Shown: piece by piece, positions 22,486 to 35,605 of the stretch
Position numbering within the stretch: the first letter of the stretch is position 1
Layout: each line of letters opens with the position of its first letter
DNA from: Motacilla alba alba
Lineage: Eukaryota > Chordata > Aves > Passeriformes > Motacillidae
Assembly: GCF_015832195.1 (NCBI RefSeq)
Contig: NC_052046.1
Location: 23,570,518-23,634,517 of the forward strand
Reading direction: 5' to 3'
DNA length: 64,000 nucleotides
The notes under the pieces: generated by a model
Databases searched by the model: none
Seen by the model: only the letters and a program-made list of their open reading frames with translations
Told to the model about the DNA's origin: nothing
Translations under genes and position numbers: made by a program

Positions 22486-25400
22486 TGTGGCGTCAAAACT
22501 ACAGGAGAGCAGAATGTGTCATGCCAGAGAACAAAATGCAGTTGCTCAGAGCTTGGGCAGATCACTGGCTCAGCTTTGCTCTGGTCTTGGGTCCCGGGTG
22601 ATTGCTGATCGGGGTTCCAGCAGCATCTTCTCAGAGACATGAATAGTATTTCTGCAGAAAAGCAGCCCCAGAACATTATGTATCCAATCAGAAGACAACT
22701 GGTCAGTGACCTCTGTTCTCATCGGTGCTGAGGATATGGCACAAGGGTTTTGTCAAGCAGGACCAGGAAGTGCTTGTGAAAGGCTACAGGTACCAGCAAA
22801 AAGTCAGTAATTTGAGCTGGAATTCGTGCTCTATAGTGACCATTTCAGCCAGTGTTGACAGCTTGTTTTGCAACGCACAGAGATTTCAAATAGAATCAGT
22901 GAACTAGCTACAATCCTGCTGTAGCAACTTTGAACCAGTTTTAAGATACCAGTTTTGAACCAGTTTTAAGTATTAATAAGGACTTAAAGTTTCTGCACAT
23001 GAGATTCTTTTTGTGTCTGCACCATGGGTGGCTGTCTCCCGTCACAGCATTTTAAGGCTTCTGGGTTCACACAGACACCAACTGCATGTTGTAGACCTAC
23101 CCATTGCCTACTGCAAGGACAAGCTCCCCAGTTTGCAGCTGGAGATGCTCCTCCCATGTTGAGGCATTTGAATGTGAGACGTCACAGCACACAGCACTGC
23201 AGAGCTTGAGCTCCTTGAACATATTTCCAATATTCCTAGAACTTCTGACCTTGAGACATTCAAGTGAACTCAGAAAATCCAAACAGGTCTAACCATGACT
23301 CCATGCAGTGGTCCTTTTCCACTTGCATTTCCCTGTAAAGCAGGGATGTTAAAAGAAAATAGCTTTTACCACTAGATGGCATTTAAGGATTGGGTTTGGC
23401 GGTTTTTTTGTTTTTGTTGGTGTGGTTTTTCTTCTTTTTTTTTTTTTTTTTTCTTTTTTTCCCCGCTTATAATTTTTGAAAAAAAAATTATTTAAAGCTC
23501 TGAAATACAGTATTGAAAATTAACTAACTAGGCCAAATGTATTGATAACCTAATTTTCTCCCTCCCTCCAGCTGCTGGAGACTGTCACTGAAATTGGCTT
23601 ATGGCTATTCCTTGAGATGATGTAAGGGCTGCCAGCAGAGGCAAGACTTGCTTGTTGTGTCTATAGGAATTGGTACCCTAGAGAGAGTGAATCACCTGCT
23701 TCTAAGGGACAGCTTCTTTCTACCCTTCTCCTTAGGAATGCTTGCTATTGGGAGATACCTGTACCCTTAGTGCTGTCGAGTGAACAGATACCTTAGCACA
23801 GACACCTGAGCTGCTCTAAAGTTGGAATGTTCTTTTCTGAACTTGCTATTAATGCAGAGGAGTAAATATGGATGTGCCTTTCTTGCTGTACAAGAGAGAA
23901 CACTGCATGTATTTTATCATTACCCCCTGAGGAGTTTATTTAAAACAGTACATGCAGATTCAGAGCATGTGTGACTCACCATCCACCTGCTAGCAGGGAC
24001 AGGTCACAGGGACAACATCAACCTAAACTCTTTGGCTTTGAGGCTAATTTTTGTTACATGGTTTGTAAAGGCTATTAAATACATTTTTTTTCAGTGACAT
24101 AAAGCTTCCAAATATCTGAAATCTTTGCTTAGTGATTGTAATAAACTTTAACAACTTTGCTGAGTTGCAAAGGCAAAAATAGATTAATGCAGGAAAGAGT
24201 CAAAGTGGTAAATGAAGGCTGGTCTCTGAAGACAGCAGAGTTCAAAATCTGGGGATCAGGCTGAAGATCCCAGAAAAAAACCAACATCTGATGCTAATGA
24301 TGGCAAAATAGTTGCGGGTAACCCTCCCTGCAATGCTGCATCCCCATCACAGAAGGATCCCACTGGCATGACAATCATGGTGAATTTGTTTGCCTGTGTC
24401 ATGCATGTCCCTTTGTCAGTGCAGCAGCAGGTGAGATCTTACTTTTCTTTGGGGTGTGGTGCTGTGGTGTCCAATGACTGTCATGCGTTCACACCCAAGG
24501 AGCATGCCTTTTCACTGTGCACTTTCCAGGTTCTCATGTGCAAACCCACTTCCCCTGCTCCATCTACACTTCTGCACCAGCCATGCTGACATTTCTCTTG
24601 GTCTTCACCCTGTCCTCTGCCAAATCTTAGGCTAGCAATCGCCAGGCAACTACAAAGAAGTGCGTGGTTTGCCTGCACACTGCCTACAGGGCCTTTCTCT
24701 GCCTCAGAATCAAAGATGACAGTGCTTGTTACAGGAAGAGAAACAATCACATAGGTCAATTAAAAGTAGATGGCTAAGGCCAAAAAAACTGCCTGTGTGG
24801 GTTTTTTTTATCATGTGATAGCAGGTGGAAAATGTGCCCACCTCTCCATGGCCCATCACACAGTAAGAGCATGCGAATTTTGCACCTGTTTGATCAGCAA
24901 TTGTTAAACATTAGTAATTGCTACTAATAATACTATAATACTTATAGTATGAATTATTACACATATTTGTGGAAGTATTCCCACTTCCTCTCATTGTGCT
25001 ACAGTACAGGTTGCATAATTTTTAAGTTCTGGTTTTAGTAAAGAATCAAAAGGAACACAGAAAGACTGGATGATGTGCAGGTACGAATTTGAAACACTTA
25101 TATAAATTGCTGACAATTAAAAAGCTCTCTGTACAGGAATTTTTCTTGCAAATGCAGCACTCTTCCACCTGGGTAACTGGGGAAAATGGAAAAAAAAAAA
25201 CCAAACCAAAACAAAAGAGATAGTTTTGTGAGGGAAAATAGGAAGCAAAGGAAGCAAACCGGGCTAATTAAACTGTCAGGTTTCTTCAGCTGACTCATAT
25301 TTCATGAGAAATTCTATAGGTGTACTATCTGTTAAAAAATAGCTGGAGTAGTGATCCCAAAACTGCTTTAGACATTTATAGCCGTGGACAGATGCATGCA

Positions 25401-26120
25401 ACTATTCATATTGCAATGCTATTATGTAGAGGCTCTAATTAAGAACAAATAAGGCATTACATGTTTTAATACATATGACATGAATTACCTGACATTCTGC
25501 TGGAAGCCTGATGAGTTAAAATTATCTTAATAGCTTTATTATCTGAATTGGAGCCAAATGGAATTTAATCTCACTAAAACAACAAAAATTTTAATATTTA
25601 TTATTAGATAACTAAATGAGAACCAAATGCAACTCAATGTCCAGACTATCCACAGTTTTGATATTAAGCCAAAATTTTAATTTTTACATGCCTTTGGGTT
25701 GACATAGGAAATATATCAGATTTTTATCTAGTATATTGCAGTTTTTTCTGCAAAAATTACCTTATTTTCTATTCTATGATAAAGTAACATTGAGGATTGT
25801 GGAGTTTTAGCTTTTTTCATTCTCAGCAGCCTCTTGAGTCTGATTCATTCCTCACATCCAGAACAGCTTCCATCCCTATGGAATGGAACAAAAGTTGTGT
25901 TGGATAAGCAATGTTCAACATGATATCCTGTTCCCAGTTATACCCCTATGATTTTCCTGTGGTTTCTCCTTCTGGGGGCTCATTTGTCCTGAAAGAGAAC
26001 ACTCGGGCTGTAGTATTTTCAGTTTGCCATGTGAAACCGGTCTTTCAGTATTAACTTAAAAAAGATATTTGTAAATATACTGTCAGAATTTGTATCTGCA
26101 TTTAACTTGTACTTTCATGT
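22486..26120. other. Intergenic; poly-T tract and candidate conserved element
   Basis: T-rich low-complexity sequence lies at about 23400-23460. AT-rich sequence with homeodomain/POU-like motifs lies at 25381-25720, listed separately. No gene was seen. Confidence 0.6.
25381..25720. promoter_or_regulatory. Candidate conserved non-coding element
   Basis: The stretch contains ATGCATGCAA, TATTCATATTGCAATGC and CTAATTAAG, plus several more TAAT cores, with no repeat signature. This motif density is common in developmental enhancers. Conservation was not tested. Confidence 0.25.

Positions 26121-26122
<2 letters not shown>

Positions 26123-26170
<48 letters not shown>
26123..26170 (+). repeat. (CA)24 microsatellite
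   Basis: Forty-eight bases of perfect CA; a likely polymorphic marker. Confidence 0.97.
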
Positions 26171-26173
<3 letters not shown>

Positions 26174-27721
26174 CTGAGAATCTAAGAGGGTTTAGAGGTT
26201 TTATAATGAAAAATACAGGGTTTTTTGAGTTACTCAGAGTGGTTTAAAGGGGGATACCTGATTCCCCCCATATAGTCCTCGTTAGAAATTTTCTTATAAT
26301 TTTCCCGGTATATTCCATCAAGTCCTAAGCCAGATCAGGACTAGTGAGTACTGCGAAGAAAACAGCATGCATGACTAGGAAGGTTGTGCTATTGAAGGGA
26401 CGTGCTGTACTATGGGTCAATAGCTGAGGTTTAGCTCAACTCCAAAAGCACTGCTGACAAGCCAAAGTGGGGAGATGTAGATGTGCTTCAGAGGGGTTCC
26501 CTCTGCATGATGGTGAAACTTGTGGTGTTTTTCTTTTCTTTTTCTTTTCTCACCACTCTACTTTGTTGGCTGCCCAAACATCAGTAAATACAAAAATTGG
26601 TGTTTCTTTAGTATGAGCTCTGAAAAAGTTATTTTCCTGCTGTGTGTTAGAAAATTGCAGCAAGTAAACAGGAATGTGTCTGTGTTTTGAAAACAGGAAG
26701 GTGAGCTGTGAAAATTCCACCAAGACCATGGTCTCAAAGCAGTCCTCAATTTGTATGGCTTTTTGTTTTCCTAAGAAGCTGTTACAATGATTTCTTTCCA
26801 CATGGAGATTCTTCTTAGAGATCAGCAGCTTTGAAACCTTTGAGTTTACCAGGCCCTTCTTTTTAACTGGTACCTCAGGGCGAGTGTGTAAAGAGCCATG
26901 TAGGAAAATGTTGTTCTTCAGGTGGCAATGGCTACTTTTCTCTCTTTGCCAGCACTAATACACTAAATTCCTTTGCTAGAATTTCCTTGATACCGACTAG
27001 CCTGTACTGTTTGTTTGCCACTGTATTATTCCCTAAAATTTCTGTTGAGATTTACATGTGCAAATACACAAATCACCACAAAATTTCTGTCTAGATCTCC
27101 ATCAGCTGCAAAGCATGACAGCTGCCTCTTGTTAATTATCACACCAAAACGGACTATTTGGACTTCTTCTCACTCCAGAGTGCCAGTTTGCCTGCCAGTT
27201 TTTGAAGAATATGAGACTGGCTACAAGTGAGACCAACAGAAAGCAAAACTTGTCACTGTTACTACAGTTTTTTATACCTCATCCAGCTACTGAGTTAGTG
27301 ACGACAAACCAATTTTGAAATAGTCGCAAAACTGAATGAAATCCTAAATTATACATGAGGCTGCTAGCTTTTTTCCCTTTCTCTTTCTCTCCTCTTCCTT
27401 GCTGCTAGTGTTGCTTGTGCCAAGTCATTTAACAGTCCTCTTTTTCACTGCAGATGGAGCTCAAACACTTCTAGAAGTCTCTATTCATGCCCACAATGAT
27501 GTTCAGAATCCAGCTACTCATGTCAGGAATACTGTAGAATTAAAGTGTAATGCTGCTCACTGTCGTGCCTCTGTTCAAATGAGTTCTTGGTCAGTAATCA
27601 GTCCCACCATCATAACCCTGGTGCAAACATCTATATTTTTCCTCTGCATAATGGGAGGGTTAAGGAAAGAATTTCATTACTACATTGCCAGTACAAGCTA
27701 ATCACGTCTACCCTGAGAAAC
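26171..27721. other. Intergenic, no gene seen
   Basis: No recognisable repeat or exon. The plus-strand open frame at 27399-27701 has no family resemblance. Confidence 0.55.
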
Positions 27722-27725
27722 ATAC

Positions 27726-28618
27726 TATTATAAACGTAATTGCCAATTAAATCGAATCAATAATTTGTGAGAGCCAAATTATGATAAAATAACAAAGTAT
27801 AAAATTTATTTCGCGTTCGAATGACAAAATCTGGGTCAGCCACGAATCGGACAGGGTCTAGCCCAGGACTTAGGCTCTGGGTGACACACATACACAGCTC
27901 TGAGCCCCTATATGTGTCAGAGTGGTAGTGGCACACCATAGCCGTGTCCGAGTCCAGTTCTTACACTCTCTTTCTCGCCGCAGGCCAGGATGTCCTTTGT
28001 CCTTTTCTTAATCAAGTGAATCCCAAAGCTTCTCTGGTCCCAGGATAATGCTATCAGATGAAAGATGGTCCAGCTCTAGATGTCTCGGGGAATAATTCAT
28101 TGGTTCCTTGTCTTGTGCTAGACAGAACTTGAAAAGCCATGTTTGCAATACACAAACCCTGTGTCTGGGAAAATATACAAGTTAAACAGTCCCTTACTGG
28201 TAATCCTTTGCATGCTAAGGGATTTCCCAGAAACAGACTATAGGTCTGAATGGATTATTATCGGATATGTTGTTCCCACCCCCCCCCCCCCTCCCGTTTT
28301 TAAGTAGCCAGGTGTGCTACTGATGGCTTAATTCTTTACTTAGTTAAGACTTCCGAAACTCTGTGCCATCTTCCCCCCCTTCACATGTAAATGTAGTCAT
28401 GCTATGTGTGGTATGTCTCTGACAGCAGGTTTCCCAACCTCTGCAAGCTGCTTTTCCTTAGCCTGTTGAGGATTTGCCTGGACAAGTCTCCTGGGATAAA
28501 ACAGACCCTTAATTTTTATAGCTATTTCTTAACTTTTTCTATTATTTTCTACATCTATAACTATATTATACTCATCAAATTATTTTATTTTCTTATGAAT
28601 TTTGACATACTCCTCACA
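27726..28618 (-). mobile_element. Solo LTR, class I-like endogenous retrovirus, copy 1
   Basis: It shares long blocks with the element at 49985-50824: 'gagccaaattatgata', 'aaaatttatttcgcg', 'atcggacagggtctagccca' and 'ctctgggtgac'. The minus strand carries AATAAA (27805-27810) just before the presumed U5. It contains a C13 run at 28279-28291. ATAC (GTAT on the minus strand) flanks both ends (27722-27725 and 28619-28622). It is more diverged than copy 2 at its termini. No internal coding region remains. Confidence 0.8.
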
Positions 28619-28622
28619 ATAC

Positions 28623-30480
28623 TAATAGCTTTTCAGATGAGAGGGTGAAAAAAAATCTGCTCTGTGCTAGCTGGATTTGCCAGGATACTTTAATAGCAAA
28701 TAATTTATCTTTCGCCAAAGTAGCACGAAGGACAGCGAGATAAAAATAATGGGTGATTTTGATATGAAACTGGACATGAATTAGGAACTTATTTCAACAG
28801 CTACAATGTACTAATAAATAAATATATTCTCAAGCCATTAAAAGTCTTTGAGAGGCCTGATGGCTGCCAGTGACAAAGGTCTGTGAGCGGCTAGCTTGTT
28901 CAAAAGCCATCAGCAGCCTCTGGGAATCTGGGCCCTCAAGCCTGATTTGCTGAACAAAAACTGCAAGGAAAGTCAGTCGCTCTCACAGGAGCACAGAACT
29001 GACAGAGCAGGCAACAGCCACAGCTGCAGCAGTGGCTGCATCCTACACGGCCCAGCCCTCAGCCGCCGCACAGTTCTGTGAGTGCATCTGGCATATGCAG
29101 AAATTGAATGGGGAAGGGAAAAGCACGTACTTGGTGGTTCTGTGCTCCTCATGCTCTTACCTTGGCCATAGCCAGAGCCAAGAGGCACTGGCTCCTCTGC
29201 CAGCTGCCCACCACCCCAGGACGAGGGTGGACAGTAGGGTCCTTCCTTCCTGTGCAGGAGCAATGGGGCCACAGGTACAGCCAGTGGGGTGTCCAAGTGT
29301 GCTGTCCTGGGGAATTGTGCTCAGGACTGTCCCTTATGTGCTTGAATTTGTTAGTGGCCATGCAGCTATGGTGTATCACTATTCAGCCCTACAAGGTTCT
29401 CCTCAGCTTCTGGAGTAACACAAGCAAGCCTAGTGCTTCCCTCTGCTCACATAGCTGTATGCAAAGAGTGGACGTATGTGAGAGACTCTTCAAGACTCTT
29501 GTGACTCTCCCTGCTTGAGACTAATTTTCTTGAGATGTTGTGGTCAAAATCTGAGATTAATGAAATTTTTTTTCATGGATTTCTAGCAAAATTTGTTGGA
29601 GAGGAGTATTTGAGTACTCATGTGAGCTGCTGAGATGTTCTGTCTCTCAGAGAAAAGTGTATTACTCCTTACAGCTGCAAGATCTTATCATTAGGGTGAC
29701 ATGCAGGATCTGACGACCATGAAGAAATGCAGCTCAGACCTGAGCACAGCATGGTTTTGTGTCTGGACTCAGGAAATATCTGTCACTCTGCTTCCTCCAT
29801 CATCTGTGACTAACCACAGCTTTCACATATTGAACAGTAGATCTCCCTAACTTTTTTACCTCAAAACATTGCAGACAAACCAGGGACTAACTTGCTTTAG
29901 ATAATTAGCATATTCTTCTATGCATCCATTCTAGGTCTTCACTCAAGGAAAACCAACACATTGCCTATTGCTGGAATTCAAATCTTTTAGTGACAGTTTT
30001 AAGGTAGAGCTAGTTTGTGCTGGTGCCTTTAATGTACTTGGATCTGGTCCATGCCCAGAAATGTAACTTAACTTCGGCAGGTATCACAGTAGCACAGCTG
30101 AACCACCCCCAGAACTGGTAACAGACACTGCCAGGGCTAGCACTGTGCTTTGTAAATAAACCTGCTTGCTAACAACCACTCTTTAAATCGCTAATGCAAG
30201 ACACTCTACAGGGCACAGATAAAGCTTCAGAGACAGATCCTATAAAGCATCCAGCACACACAAGGAACAGCTTTGATATCCCTTCAGTTGCTTCCCTAAC
30301 CAGAAAGGGAAGGCAATGTTAAAGTATTGAAGACATGTGACAAACTGTGTCTGTCTTCTGCCTTTGCTTACTAGTTTAAGCACATTGAGAAAAGTTTTGC
30401 ATACTTCTCTTCAAAAGAGCAAACAAAGCATGAAGTTACATAATGGATCTTATTTCCTTAAGTTACCCTTACACAGAATT
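28623..30480. other. Intergenic, no gene seen
   Basis: Overlapping open frames around 28970-29520 on both strands reflect local GC content; none resembles a known protein. Confidence 0.55.

Positions 30481-30538
<58 letters not shown>
30481..30538 (+). repeat. (TA)9(TG)20 compound microsatellite
   Basis: TA repeats run straight into TG repeats. Likely length-variable. Confidence 0.97.
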
Positions 30539-30539
<1 letters not shown>

Positions 30540-32640
30540 TGATATTCACAAAGAATTGGCATTCAGAGTTGTTCTGTAAATAAAATAGAAGCTTCTTTTT
30601 TATGTAAATATATGATGATTCTTAAGATATCTCAGAGATACCTGACTACAGTGGTTGAAAATATGGTTGCTCTATTCTGTTCAGAAAAAAACTTTAGATC
30701 CTGTTAGGTTTTGGTTGACTACAGTTCAAGCACATGCCACTGACAGCATGGCTTTCCAAGGTGATATGAGCTTTATTTCGTCCCTCTGGGTGAGCCCCAG
30801 CACCTGGCCTGTGAGCACAAATGGAATTGCAGCAGTTCTAAATGGGCTCACAACAGGGTGAGTCATTTAATAGTCAGGCTTGTACTTTCTATCATAGCCA
30901 GAAAATCTGCCAATCAATGACTGAAAGAGGAAAAGAGAAGGCTGGATTTGGAGGGAAAAGGAAGTTCCTATTTGTATGATCAGTGGCCTTTGGTCTGCAA
31001 AGATCTTCCATGTCACAAGAAATGAGAAGGAACAGTTCCCCTGAAATGCCCCACAGATGGAGAAGATTGGCAGAACCCAACACAACAAGATGTGGAAGGA
31101 CACTTCAGTACTGGGTGAAGGTGTCTCTATCTGAGAGAAGGCCTCTACACATGTAGGGCATGAGTAGTCATTGCATACTTCGTACAAGCCCACATTAAGC
31201 CAGTGCACACAGTTCTGTATGTACCAAGTTTACTGAAAACATTTGTGTCTGTTATGTAAGATTTCAGCTCCAGACTGTTTAGGTTCTTTTTCCAAATAAA
31301 ATGGTAGGGCAGCTTGAAATCCATCTTAGTTATAAGAAGTTGCAAAACTTTAATGTCTAGTACTCCAAGCGGATGTTATCAGTGCCTGTAACTCATCTTT
31401 TCAGTCACCATGGTGAAGGGTCATGGTAACATCCCACAAGTTACATATGCTTCCCTATAGCCAAAAAGTAACTATGCTAATAAGATGCTTCTTCTGGAAA
31501 ATCTGATCAAGTAAATGTCTTTTCATTTATCAAGTAAATGCAGTGATTGCTGTATGAAATCCTTTGAAATAAAAATTTTTAAAATTTTGAGCCTTGGAGA
31601 GTTCTTTAGGTGATGTTTCCCTTTGGAAACCACTAGGGCAGCATCTGCATTTTCCCAAGGTTTTCAGGTGAAGTGAACCATAAGATTGCTCCCAAATAAA
31701 CATTCATCTCTAGCTAGAAATGGCCTCATTACTCAGCAGGTTGTACATTCATTACTGGTTCTCATCTGGAGATCTTGCAGAGTCACCTGGAGCCTCGTCT
31801 AAGTGTTTTAGCATTGGCGAAAATGGGTATTAATGATTGGACCTAATAGGGCCTCATTGTAAGATTTGATTTGAATGCCACTGAGTAACCAGGCCACCTG
31901 GAGTTGACCTGCCTGAAAATGTCAGTACAGCATGTGACTATTGAGAGGGTTAGGCACTGCTATTTCGATTAGTCATTTTATGACTCTGTCCCTAAATCCA
32001 TCCATTCAGCCCTTTATGAGTTTAAAGCCAACCCCAGCTGCTCAGGCTGGGAACTGTCTTCTCTTAGGAAGACCAAAGGAAATGATTTGTGCTGTGTCTG
32101 TTTGAATCAAAGATCAGCAGGGGAGACTTTCTTCCTGTCACAAGTGAGTTCAAGGCTGTGGGTGACAGGTAGGCCACCACTGTAGGTTATAATGACTCCA
32201 GTTAAATCCCCAGCTGCATAATTTAAGTGCAAGTTAAATTAGGGTATTTTACAAAGAAGGTTCCAGATGTAGGTGTCTTGCTTTCTTAAAATAATCTTTA
32301 AATGCAGTCACATGCCTAAAGCTCTATGATGTGGTAAAACTTTTCTGTCAAGCCATGACTGGTACCAATGGGCTATGCTGCATCTGAATGCAAATCTGAC
32401 TCCAACTCCAACACTTAAGAGATGCTGTATTTTGAGATAGCCATCTCTGGAGTCATCCCTCTTATTCAGAAGTGGAGTTACCCAGTAAATGTAGTGATCA
32501 AAATGATAAATTAAGTGAATTTTTTAAATTGCATGAATTGTGGTGACTGATTTCAGGAAAATGTAGTGATCTCCACTTTTCTGCAATAATATCCATATAG
32601 TCTGTGTCTGATTATGAGATTGAAGGATAATTCAAGTCAT
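30539..32640. other. Intergenic, no gene seen
   Basis: Unique-looking AT-rich sequence. An ATTAATGATTGG motif lies near 31830, within a stretch without repeat signature. Confidence 0.55.
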
Positions 32641-32745
32641 AAGGGACCTTCATAAGTCCTTAGAGCAAATTCCTGCCCAGAACAGAGTCATCTATGAGGT
32701 CAAACCAGATCATACAGGATTTGTCATGTTACGTCAATGTCCATC
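32641..32745 (-). mobile_element. CR1 fragment, antisense
   Basis: 'agggaccttcataagtcctt', 'aaattcctgcccagaacaga' and 'tcaaaccagatcatacagga' resemble antisense CR1 3' sequence. The copy is old and short. Confidence 0.5.
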
Positions 32746-32817
32746 AGTCTTTGCAAGAGTTTTGATCCTTGCCCATATCTTCTTTCCTTCTTTCCTCCTG
32801 CACAATCTGAGGATCAC

Positions 32818-32885
32818 ATACACCAAGGTGGTTGGACTTGATGATCTTGGAGGACTTTCCCAACCTTAATGATTCTGTGAGAGTC
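32818..32885 (+). mobile_element. CR1 3' end fragment
   Basis: 'ggtggttggacttgatgatc' and 'caaccttaatgattctgtga' match the CR1 3' terminus on the plus strand. Only about 70 bp remain. Confidence 0.7.
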
Positions 32886-32939
32886 TCCAAAGATTGCACC
32901 TAATAATGTGAATGTATATTTTTAGGAATGGAGTGAGAG

Positions 32940-33600
32940 TTTAGACAAGTCCTACTTTAGGCTCAGATTTCTAGCAGTAGCTTTATTTGAGGCGGCCTGC
33001 ATGCACACCAAATTGCTCTCGCTGAGAAGTTCTTAAGGATAGCCAATTAGGTCTATTATAAAATGAATTACATATTGAGTACACAAGATTAACAGACAAA
33101 AGGTTTTAATAGACAATTTACACCACAGGATAAACAAAAGAACTACTAGTACATACATAAACAGTGCATGATGAAGGTACCTATATAACAGCTAGCGAAG
33201 AAATAGCACAGACTTAGGAATATCAGTGTAACTTACCACTGAAATGATGACAGAGCACACGACTTTCCTTTCCTCATGTCCCTGGAAAGTAACTCAAGAC
33301 AGGTGTCCTCATTTTGAGGAGAGGTCCCCACATATTTCCAGGGCATGTGCAGAAGACTTCTGCTTTGTGAAAATTTTGTGTAGCTTTTATATTTTGTAAA
33401 GCGAAGTGTTGATCAATCAGAAATGCAAGGCTTACCTCCCTTCAATTTGCTCTCAAGACAAGAGTTAACTCATGACTGAAGAGCTGTCCAGCCTGGGTTA
33501 TCTCACCAGGTAGTAGATGTGAGGGGGAAAATGCCCTGAGTTATTGCACCAGCTGATAGACAAAACAGATAAGCTCTTCCATGGTAGAGGGGAAGCCCTG
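32940..33600 (-). repeat. Possible diverged LTR
   Basis: On the minus strand TTGGTGTGCATGCAGGCCGC is followed by CTCAAATAAAGCTACTGC, resembling the poly(A) signal zone of an LTR. I could not define the termini or a target duplication. Confidence 0.3.
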
Positions 33601-35218
33601 CTACAATGTATTAGAAAAATACTGGAAAATGGAACCTAAAATGCCTCTGCATTTGTTCACACCTTATTAAGTTTGTTCAGTTCATCCTTAGTTTTGATTC
33701 TTGCTCGACCATTTTTCTTCAGCATTAAACAGGATCTCACACAGTATCGTTCAATTTCCGCATTAAAAATATTTACAAAAATGTGCCATATTTTTGCCAC
33801 ATAGCCATCACTATGATAGGAATGTCCCAAAAAAATCATTTTTTGTACACAGCAGAATTGTATTTCTGAGTTGCACACTAGTCTCAGGTGTGTTTCAATT
33901 GGCTTGCCATCTCTTTCACATATATCTTTTTCATGTTCACAAATACAGACTTCCTTTTTTTGGTGTGTGATAAAAGATGTCCGTTGTTAATACTACCGTC
34001 CAGCTTGTCAGTTAATTACAAGGTTGTATGGATTTGCTACCCTATTTCAGTACACCAGTTATTTTCCTTGGAAATATCTTAAACACATGATCTTACTCTT
34101 TTAGGCATTTTGGAGAGATACCTCCATTTATTAATCTATGAATGATATATCTTTAATGAAATACCAGCAGAAACATTTCCAAATCGTCATCACTCCTTCC
34201 TGTCTGTGCAGGAGTTGATCTTTGACCAAAATGGGGAACGAGCTCCAAACTGAAGCAGCCTGGGTGCTCTCCCCTTTTGCTTCAAAGATGCCTTCAAGGA
34301 CTTGACTCCCAGATGCTTGCAAATAAGTAGTGTTAATGCTGGAAGTTACCAATGCTGGAAGTTAGGAGAAAGCAGTGACACAACTTCTTTTGCCTCTTCT
34401 TCAGATTCTATTTACCAAGCAAGCTCTCATCTTGGGCTGAAAGCATGACTCAGACCTATGTGAAAAAGTATTTCAAGAAGCTCATGCGTCTTAATCATTA
34501 TCTTCCACCAGATGTCAGGGAGCTCTCAAAGTTTTTCAGAGACCAAACTCCAATTCTTATCCATCTGCTCAGGACTAATTAAAATATGGTCTGGACAAGA
34601 GAAAAACGTATGATGAATAACTTAGCACAGAAAAAAAGAAGTGATAGCAAGACAACATCTGTGAAACAATTTACACACTGCAGGCCACAAACATTCAGAG
34701 CTGTTGTTGCCATCCTTTTGCACAGTAAAGTTAACAGGCAATATTTTTGTCCCTGTGCTTATGAGGAATGACTGTAAATGGTCCCATTACTTTTAATCTC
34801 TATCTACAGGCCCCAAAAATCAATTTTGGACAACCAAGGCTGAGCTGATCTGTCTTGGTGGCTTTTGCATAACTTTGCTGCATTGTGGTTGCAGGCTGGT
34901 ATGGAGAAATGTTGTAGGTTTGTCACAGTGCAAAAGAAGATGGTGTTTGTCATCATTGCCTAAAGGCAGGGAATGTAGAAACAGCATCCAGGAAAAAGGA
35001 AACAATACCTGAAACAATTAATCTTGAGGAATTGCATTCAAAAAACAGAATGATGGAGGGATAGTTCTTCTCTAATAGGAGTTACAGGAGAGGCTTTTGT
35101 CTTTAATTGTTAGTGATAAATAAAAAAATATACATTTTTATGAATACCTGCGAGAGCAAGTAGTCATAATAGAAGTCTTTGCATAAAATTCAGCTTCTAA
35201 GTGTAGAAATATAAAAAG
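33601..35218. other. Intergenic, no gene seen
   Basis: No recognisable exon or repeat on either strand. Confidence 0.55.
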
Positions 35219-35605
35219 TTGTTTAGCCTGGAGAAGAGGAGGCTCATGGGACACTTTATCACTCTCTTCAATTATCTGAAAGAAGATTGTAGCCAGGTGG
35301 GTGTTAGCTTTCTCACAGGTAAGAAGCAATAGGATGAGAGAAAATGGCCTGAAGTTGCACCAGGAGAAGTTTAACTGGATATTGGAATTTTTTTTTTCTT
35401 GGAAAGAGTTGTAAAATATAGAAACAGGCTTTCCAGGGAAGTGGTGGAGTCACCATCTCTGGAAGTATTTAAAAGACATGTAGATGTGGCACTTGGTGTG
35501 TGGTTTAATGGTAGACTTGGCCGTGCTGGGCTGATGTTTGAATTTCATGATCTTAAGGGTCTCTTTCAACCTAAACAATTCTATGATTCTATGGTTCTAA
35601 ATAAC
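35219..35605 (+). mobile_element. CR1 LINE 3' fragment
   Basis: From 'gtttagcctggagaagagga' through 'aagttgcaccaggagaagtt' and 'tttaaaagacatgtagatgt' to 'aacaattctatgattctatg' it follows the sense-strand CR1 3' region to its end. A T9 run interrupts it near 35390. It is 5'-truncated. Confidence 0.88.
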
